From NCBI GenBank assembly GCA_903840185.1, contig CAIMFA010000511.1, positions 1 to 33,254 on the forward strand: DNA of 33,254 nucleotides, read 5' to 3'. The notes beneath the pieces are model-generated. The model saw only the letters and a program-made list of their open reading frames with translations. It made no database searches and had not been told where the DNA came from. A program made the translations under genes and the position numbers. The stretch's first letter is position 1; each line of letters opens with the position of its first letter. The DNA is from an uncultured Lentisphaeria bacterium (GTDB taxonomy: Bacteria > Verrucomicrobiota > Lentisphaeria > Victivallales > Victivallaceae). Shown here one piece after another: positions 27,619 through 33,254 of the stretch.

Positions 27619-28194
27619 ATGAGAACAACACAAATGATAAATTTAAAAACAGTGATGAGCATGTTTGCCCTGCTGGTTTCGGTTTCATTGTATTCCGGCG
27701 AATCGGATTCAAAAAACTATTCGGACTGGGATAAAAATATTGTTAAAGCTTACAACAGCAATCCGAGAAATACGGCGGAAGTGTATGCCAATTCCATGCT
27801 CATCCTGGAAAAGGCTTCCAAAGAGGAGAACACCAACGGCACGGCCTGGCAGTTGAAGGCACGGAAACTGATTACGGTATCGTGTTTCTATGAATGTACT
27901 CAGGCCATTGACAAAAAGCTCTACAAGCAGGCGTATATCTGGGCGAAACGCGGCGAAAAAAACGGGACGGCATTTGGCAAAGTCGGCGAAGTGCCGGTCA
28001 AAAACCTTTATGACTATTTAACTTTCGCGACTAAAGAATTGCAGGAAACCCCGATGGTGAAAAACAGCAGTCCGGATGAACTGGCGCTGCGGGAACTCAT
28101 CTCCAGGGGAACAGTTTTAATGGCGCAATTACAGAACGGCTCAAGTTTTCTTATAGAAGGCGTCAGTTTCGTTTTGCCGGTCAATATTTTGTGA
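27619..28194 (+). CDS. Hypothetical secreted protein
   Basis: Signal peptide MINLKTVMSMFALLVSVSLYSG; start at 27619 or 27634; no recognised family. Confidence 0.7.
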   Translation: MRTTQMINLKTVMSMFALLVSVSLYSGESDSKNYSDWDKNIVKAYNSNPRNTAEVYANSMLILEKASKEENTNGTAWQLKARKLITVSCFYECTQAIDKKLYKQAYIWAKRGEKNGTAFGKVGEVPVKNLYDYLTFATKELQETPMVKNSSPDELALRELISRGTVLMAQLQNGSSFLIEGVSFVLPVNIL

Positions 28195-28222
28195 AAAACA
28201 ACCACTACGGAGAGAATAGATA

Positions 28223-29803
28223 ATGTTTAAATATGCCGCCGGTCTGATTGCCGTATGCATTCCGCTGATCTTTTTAAATCTTGGCTGTTCCTCCGTCGGC
28301 TCCTACCAGTCCAAGGAAGTCACCGATAAATCCATCCGCAACAATATTCTCCAGCAATGCTCGCAGTATGAGGGGCCGATGCGCAATCCGGTGATCGTCA
28401 TTCACGGCTTTCTCGGTTCAAAACTGCGCAAAACCGCGGACGGCAGGGAAATCTGGGGATCGTTCAGCCCGCTGGATTCGGTGTTCGGACCTTACGATCA
28501 GCAGATCCGGGATTTGGCCTGCAAAATGTCCAAGGGCAGCAGCCTGACGGAACTGGATAAAACCGTTGAGCCATACTCGTTCCTGGAGATGGTGAAAGTT
28601 CAATTCCTGGGGATTCCGGTCAATGTAAACGCTTACGAAGACATGCTGTCCATCCTGCGGAATTCCGGATATACTCAATATGAAAGACCGCTGCCGGAGG
28701 GCAAACACTTCTATTCTCTTTTCCCTTACTATTACGACTGGCGCCGCGACCTGCCGTATAATGCCGCCAGGCTGCACGAGTATATCCTGGAGAAAAGAGC
28801 CTATCTGCAGAAGAACTACGAAAAACTTTACGGGCTCAAGAACTATGACGTCCAGTTCGATATCGTGGCGCATTCGATGGGCGGACTGCTCGCCGGATAC
28901 TATCTGCGCTACGGCGACGCCGACCTGCCGGCGGACGGATCAGCGCCGGAGCTGACCTGGAAAGGCAGCCATTATGTTGACAAAATACTGATTGTCGGCA
29001 CGCCTAACGCCGGATTTCTCGATACCTGCCAGGAATTGATTTACGGCTTGCAGGTGGCCCCCGGCACCCCGACTTTCCCACCGGCGATGCTCGGAACTTT
29101 TGCCACTTACTATCAGATGATGCCGACATACGGTTTCCGTTCCGTGCTGTATGAGGATGACCCCAACGGCGCGGAAGTGGATATTTTCAATCCGGAGGTG
29201 TGGATTCAAATGAAGTGGGGTCTGGCTGACCCAGCCCAGGACAAATACCTGCAAATACTGCTGCCGGATGTTAAAGACCCGCAGGAAAGACGCGCCATAG
29301 CTCTCGACCATCTGACCAAATGCCTGCGCCGGGCAAAGCAATTTTCGGCCGCGATGCAGGTGAAAGCCAGACCGCCGGATAATGTCGCATTATTCCTCTT
29401 CGCCGGCGATGCGATAGAGACCAGCCGCACGGCGACGGTCAACCGCAAAACCGGGGAATTCAAGGTCGTTGAATACGCTCCCGGCGACGGCAAAATCCTT
29501 ACCTCGAGCGCGCTTTTCGATCTGCGTGAAGACGGCTACTGGACGCCGTATCTGCGCTCGCCGATCACCTGGCACGGCACTTTTCTGCTGAACGCCGCCC
29601 ACATGGGAATAACCAAAAGCAGCGCGTTCAACAGCAACGCCTCGTTCTGCCTGCTGGTGACTCCCAGCGTAAAACAGGATAAACGGGATAAAAAGACGCT
29701 CGATCTGCGCCAGGAGCTGCCGAAAACAATCCAGTACCTGGGCGACGGCATGTTCGATGAGAAGAATGATAATCCGGCTCCGGCGGCAAAGCCGGCAAAG
29801 TGA
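28223..29803 (+). CDS. Lipoprotein, LCAT-like alpha/beta-hydrolase (lipase/acyltransferase)
   Basis: Lipobox FLNLGC; NPVIVIHGFLGSKLRK; FPYYYDWRRDLPYNAARLHEYI; nucleophile elbow IVAHSMGGLLAGYYLR. Confidence 0.87.
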   Translation: MFKYAAGLIAVCIPLIFLNLGCSSVGSYQSKEVTDKSIRNNILQQCSQYEGPMRNPVIVIHGFLGSKLRKTADGREIWGSFSPLDSVFGPYDQQIRDLACKMSKGSSLTELDKTVEPYSFLEMVKVQFLGIPVNVNAYEDMLSILRNSGYTQYERPLPEGKHFYSLFPYYYDWRRDLPYNAARLHEYILEKRAYLQKNYEKLYGLKNYDVQFDIVAHSMGGLLAGYYLRYGDADLPADGSAPELTWKGSHYVDKILIVGTPNAGFLDTCQELIYGLQVAPGTPTFPPAMLGTFATYYQMMPTYGFRSVLYEDDPNGAEVDIFNPEVWIQMKWGLADPAQDKYLQILLPDVKDPQERRAIALDHLTKCLRRAKQFSAAMQVKARPPDNVALFLFAGDAIETSRTATVNRKTGEFKVVEYAPGDGKILTSSALFDLREDGYWTPYLRSPITWHGTFLLNAAHMGITKSSAFNSNASFCLLVTPSVKQDKRDKKTLDLRQELPKTIQYLGDGMFDEKNDNPAPAAKPAK

Positions 29804-29808
29804 TATGA

Positions 29809-29837
29809 ATTCCGCTCCGTCACTGACGGAGCGGAAT
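29809..29837. terminator. Perfect palindrome between convergent genes, likely bidirectional terminator
   Basis: attccgctccgtca c tgacggagcggaat: 14-bp perfect arms. Confidence 0.75.
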
Positions 29838-29846
29838 CGGGAAAGT

Positions 29847-31298
29847 CTAACCTAAATCGGCTACTACCGGAGTTCTGGCGGCTCTGGTTTCGTCCATCCG
29901 TTTTACCGGAGTCTTCACCGGGGCCTGCTGAATCTGTTCCGGATTCGTCTCGGTCATTTTGGCGATCTCGATCATCGCTTCGATAAAGCTGTCAATCGTA
30001 TCCTTCGACTCGGTCTCGGTCGGCTCGATCATCAGCGCTTCCGGGACAATCAAGGGGAAATATATCGTCGGCGGATGATAACCGCGGTCAATCAGGGCCT
30101 TGGCGATATCCAGCGCGTGGACGCCTTTAGCCACCTGACGGCTTGCGGAAAATACACATTCGTGCATCGAGAAACGGTTATATTTCTGGTCGTAATAAGG
30201 CGCCAGGCGGCAGCGGATGTAATTCGCGTTGAGCACCGCGTTCTCGCTGACTCTCCTGAAGCCTTCCCTGCCCAATGTAAGCATATAAGCATAGGCGCGC
30301 AGGATTATGCCGAAATTGCCGTAGAAAGGCGCAATGTAGCCGATGCTGTCCGGATAGTCATATTCCAGCGCGTAAGTGCCGTCAGAACGCTTGGCGACGC
30401 GGGAAATGGGCAAATACGGAACGAGCTTTTCCGCCACGCCGACCGGACCCGAACCGGGGCCGCCGCCGCCGTGCGGAGTCGAGAACGTTTTATGCAAATT
30501 GACGTGCATCACATCAAAACCCAGATCGCCGGGACGGACCCGCCCGATAATGGCGTTGAAGTTGGCGCCATCGCAGTAGCACAGGCCGCCCGCTTCATGA
30601 ACCAGACGGCAGATTTCCTTGACGTTGGGGTCAAAGAGGCCCAGCGTGTTGGGACAGGTCAGCATCAGGCCGGCGACTTCCGGGCCGAGATGTTTCTTCA
30701 AATCCTCCAGATCCACGTTGCCTTCGCTGTCGGAGGCGATTTCGACAGTGTCAAAACCGGCGACCGCCGCGCTGGCGGGGTTGGTGCCGTGGGCGGCGTC
30801 GGGGATCAGCATGACTTTGCGTCTGTCATCATTGCAGGCTTTATGGTAAGCGGCAATCAGCATGACGCCGGCCAGTTCGCCGTGCGCGCCGGCCAGCGGC
30901 TGCATGGTGCAGGCGGAGAATCCCAGCAGTTCGCTGAGAATGCGCTCCGCTTCGTAAATCACCGCCAGCGCGCCCTGGGTGAGCGCGCCGCCGTGCCGCA
31001 GCTGCGGCAGCAGGGGATGCAGTTCGGCGAATCCCGGCAGCGCCGCGATCCGCTCATGGAATTTCGGATTGTATTTCATGGTGCAGGAGCCGAGCGGATA
31101 GAAATTGGTATCCACGCCCATATTTTTACGGCTCAGCGCGGTAAAATGACGGATTACCTCCTGTTCGGAAACTTCCGGCAGTTCGGCGGATTTTTTCCGG
31201 CGGAACTGCGGCGGAATGGCGTTAACTTCCGGCACATCGGCCTTCGGGATGGAAGATCCTCTGCGACCGCTTCTGCTTATTGAGAATATCAGTTTCAC
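29847..31298 (-). CDS. gcvPB: Glycine dehydrogenase (decarboxylating) subunit 2
   Basis: NFYPLGSCTMKYNPK, DAAHGTNPASAAVAGF, GDLGFDVMHVNLHKTFSTPHGGGGPGSGPVGV. Confidence 0.96.
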   Translation of the reverse strand: MKLIFSISRSGRRGSSIPKADVPEVNAIPPQFRRKKSAELPEVSEQEVIRHFTALSRKNMGVDTNFYPLGSCTMKYNPKFHERIAALPGFAELHPLLPQLRHGGALTQGALAVIYEAERILSELLGFSACTMQPLAGAHGELAGVMLIAAYHKACNDDRRKVMLIPDAAHGTNPASAAVAGFDTVEIASDSEGNVDLEDLKKHLGPEVAGLMLTCPNTLGLFDPNVKEICRLVHEAGGLCYCDGANFNAIIGRVRPGDLGFDVMHVNLHKTFSTPHGGGGPGSGPVGVAEKLVPYLPISRVAKRSDGTYALEYDYPDSIGYIAPFYGNFGIILRAYAYMLTLGREGFRRVSENAVLNANYIRCRLAPYYDQKYNRFSMHECVFSASRQVAKGVHALDIAKALIDRGYHPPTIYFPLIVPEALMIEPTETESKDTIDSFIEAMIEIAKMTETNPEQIQQAPVKTPVKRMDETRAARTPVVADLG

Positions 31299-32629
31299 AG
31301 TACAGCCTCCAATGCATTAGCCAGGGCTTTGATTTCTTCCCTGGTGCGTTTTTCCGTTACGGCGATCAGCAGCTGGTTCTTCCGGTCGGGATAGTAGCGT
31401 CCGAGCGGGAATCCGGCGGCAAAACCTTTGTCAATCATTTTGCCGACAACTTCGGCGGCGTCGCCGGGCAGGCTGATCACGAATTCATTGAAGAACGCAT
31501 CGCCGCCGACCGGCTTCACCCCGTCTATTTTCAGTATTTCGCTGCGGGCGAACGCGGCTTTGGCGGCGCAGAGTTCAGCGACGTCAATCAGCCCCTGCTT
31601 GCCCATGCAGCAGAGATAAACCAGCGCGGTGAGCGCGCAGAGACTTTCGTTGGAGCAGATATTGGACATGGCGGAGGCGCGGCGGATGTGCTGTTCGCGG
31701 GTTTGCAGTGTCAGCACGAAGCCGTCTTTACCGTCCGAATCAACGGTGCGCCCGCAGATTCTGCCCGGCATCTTGCGCATATGTTTTTCCGTGGTGGCCA
31801 TGAAACCGAGATACGGGCCGCCGAAACTCAGCGGAATACCGATGCTCTGGCCTTCGCCGGTAACAATGTCAAAGCCCATTTCGCCGGGCGGGGTAAGCAC
31901 AGCCAGCGCCACCGGATAACAGGAGCAGACCGCCAGCGCGCCTTTGGCATGGGCATGGGCGGTGACTTCCCCCCACGCTTCAATCGTGCCGAAAACGTTC
32001 GGATATTGAACAATCACGCAGGCGGTGTCTTCTGTGATCGCATCCATCAGCTGTTTCTGAGCGGAATCGTCGGTTCCGGACGGGACCTGAATCAGTTCGA
32101 TGTCCAGGTTGCTGCTGTAGCATTCGATCATCCGGCGGAAAATCGGCGATACGGCCTCGGATATCACCGCCTGGCGGCGGCGGGTGATCCTGCCGGCCAT
32201 CATCATGGCTTCAAACAGCGCGGTTCCGCCATCGTACAGCGAGGCATTGGCAACGAACAGCCCGGTCAGCCGGCAGATCATCGACTGGTATTCATAAATC
32301 GCCTGGAGTGTGCCCTGCGAGGCCTCCGGCTGGTACGGCGTATAAGCAGTGTAGAATTCGGAGCGTCCGGTGATTTCACCGACCGCGGCGGGAATTATAT
32401 GGTCATAATATCCGGCTCCGAGAAAGTTTACGAGTTGAGTGGCGTTTCTGGCTGCAAGTTCATTGAGGTGTCTGACCACCTCGTATTCAGACAGCCCGGA
32501 ATGCAGAGTGTCCAGAGACGGCGGCGGCGACTTGATCTGCGCCTTTTCCCACATCTGTTCAAAACTGTCGCAACCGATAGTCTTGAACATTTCTTTGACA
32601 TCCGCCTCAGTATTGGCAATGTACGGCAA
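31295..32629 (-). CDS. gcvPA: Glycine dehydrogenase (decarboxylating) subunit 1
   Basis: NFLGAGYYDHIIPAAV, FYTAYTPYQPEASQGTLQAIYEYQSMI, NASLYDGGTALFEAMMMA; ATGA overlap with gcvPB. Confidence 0.96.
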   Translation of the reverse strand: MPYIANTEADVKEMFKTIGCDSFEQMWEKAQIKSPPPSLDTLHSGLSEYEVVRHLNELAARNATQLVNFLGAGYYDHIIPAAVGEITGRSEFYTAYTPYQPEASQGTLQAIYEYQSMICRLTGLFVANASLYDGGTALFEAMMMAGRITRRRQAVISEAVSPIFRRMIECYSSNLDIELIQVPSGTDDSAQKQLMDAITEDTACVIVQYPNVFGTIEAWGEVTAHAHAKGALAVCSCYPVALAVLTPPGEMGFDIVTGEGQSIGIPLSFGGPYLGFMATTEKHMRKMPGRICGRTVDSDGKDGFVLTLQTREQHIRRASAMSNICSNESLCALTALVYLCCMGKQGLIDVAELCAAKAAFARSEILKIDGVKPVGGDAFFNEFVISLPGDAAEVVGKMIDKGFAAGFPLGRYYPDRKNQLLIAVTEKRTREEIKALANALEAVL

Positions 32630-32661
32630 TTGAGCATACCCCCTGTTAAAATTAATGCAAT

Positions 32662-32708
32662 AAAAAGCGACAAACCCGGCTTTCTCCGCTGTAAGAAAAA
32701 ACCGGGTT
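32662..32708 (-). terminator. Hairpin between gcvH and gcvPA (attenuator/terminator-like)
   Basis: Minus strand aacccggtttttt...ccgggtt followed by tgtcgcttttta. Confidence 0.55.
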
Positions 32709-32725
32709 GCAAATCACGGTCAAGC

Positions 32726-33097
32726 TCAGGACAGCTCTTTCAGATACTTTTCGTAGGCATCGACGTTCATCATATCGTCAAGCTCGGAGGTGTCGATATT
32801 GGTGAGCTTGCAGAGCCAGCCTTTGTCTTCGGGGGATTCATTGATCAGGTTCGGCTCGTCTTCGAGCGCGTCGTTGATCATGACCACTGTTCCGCTGACC
32901 GGGCTGTAAATGTCGGAGGCAGCTTTGACTGATTCGACTACGCCGAGGGTGTCGCCGACGATGAAATCATCATCTTCGGACGGCAGTTCGACGTAGGTGA
33001 TGTCGCCCAGCTGCTTTGCGGCATATTCGGAAATGCCGATTGTTGCTTCTTCGCCATGGATTTCAACCCATTCATGATCTTCTGAATAGTACTTCAT
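32726..33097 (-). CDS. gcvH: Glycine cleavage system H protein
   Basis: YSEDHEWVEIHGEEATIGISEYAAKQLGDITYVELP...GVVESVKAASDIYSPVSGTVV (lipoyl-lysine motif ESVKA). Confidence 0.96.
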   Translation of the reverse strand: MKYYSEDHEWVEIHGEEATIGISEYAAKQLGDITYVELPSEDDDFIVGDTLGVVESVKAASDIYSPVSGTVVMINDALEDEPNLINESPEDKGWLCKLTNIDTSELDDMMNVDAYEKYLKELS

Positions 33098-33254
33098 TTT
33101 TCACATCTTCCCTTATTTAATTTTTATGTAATGACAAAAAATATTTGAAACATTGCATTTAAACATTTTAAAGACAAAATTCAAGGATAAATATTAATTT
33201 TTAATGTTTTTTTTACAGTTTTTTTCTAGCCGACCCGTTTTTATTGAATGGAAG

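Noticed and set aside
30075-32932. Long plus-strand ORFs of 402 and 550 aa
   Set aside because: Antisense to gcvPB and gcvPA/gcvH, which have strong family motifs; GC-rich codon usage leaves the opposite frame open.
33105-33254. Glycine riboswitch upstream of gcvH
   Set aside because: The leader is very AT-rich and no glycine aptamer consensus is visible.

Overview
The 33.3 kb window reads as a bacterial chromosome segment. The style (AraC regulator beside a glycosidase, RDD/Sel1 proteins, many short repeats) suggests Lentisphaerae/Verrucomicrobia, but that is only a guess. Housekeeping content: queC, HIT protein, SDR, MEMO1-like protein, hisC/hisD, panC, ilvE, pal, metK - PfkB kinase - ahcY, recQ, and gcvH-gcvPA-gcvPB. 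A minus-strand GH116-type CDS runs off the left edge (1-1221) and is absent from the ORF track. Main unusual structures: (1) a GxxExxY (PD-(D/E)XK-like) gene almost exactly bounded by 29-bp inverted repeats and lying between hisC and hisD; (2) a second locus with related ends carrying an AAA_14/DUF4143-type ATPase, with a truncated ATPase start at its right end and a possible small non-autonomous copy at its left end; (3) a ~700-bp mosaic of different 9-bp repeat arrays, most with a GTC/GTCC core, between divergent genes; (4) a ~164-nt quasi-palindrome plus a second hairpin between the adenosine-kinase-like gene and ahcY; (5) a degenerate KaiC-like/PPDK_N fusion overlapping a TPP-dependent decarboxylase by 4 nt; (6) a secreted protein made of six ~33-aa repeats. 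All calls are from reading the sequence; no searches were run.
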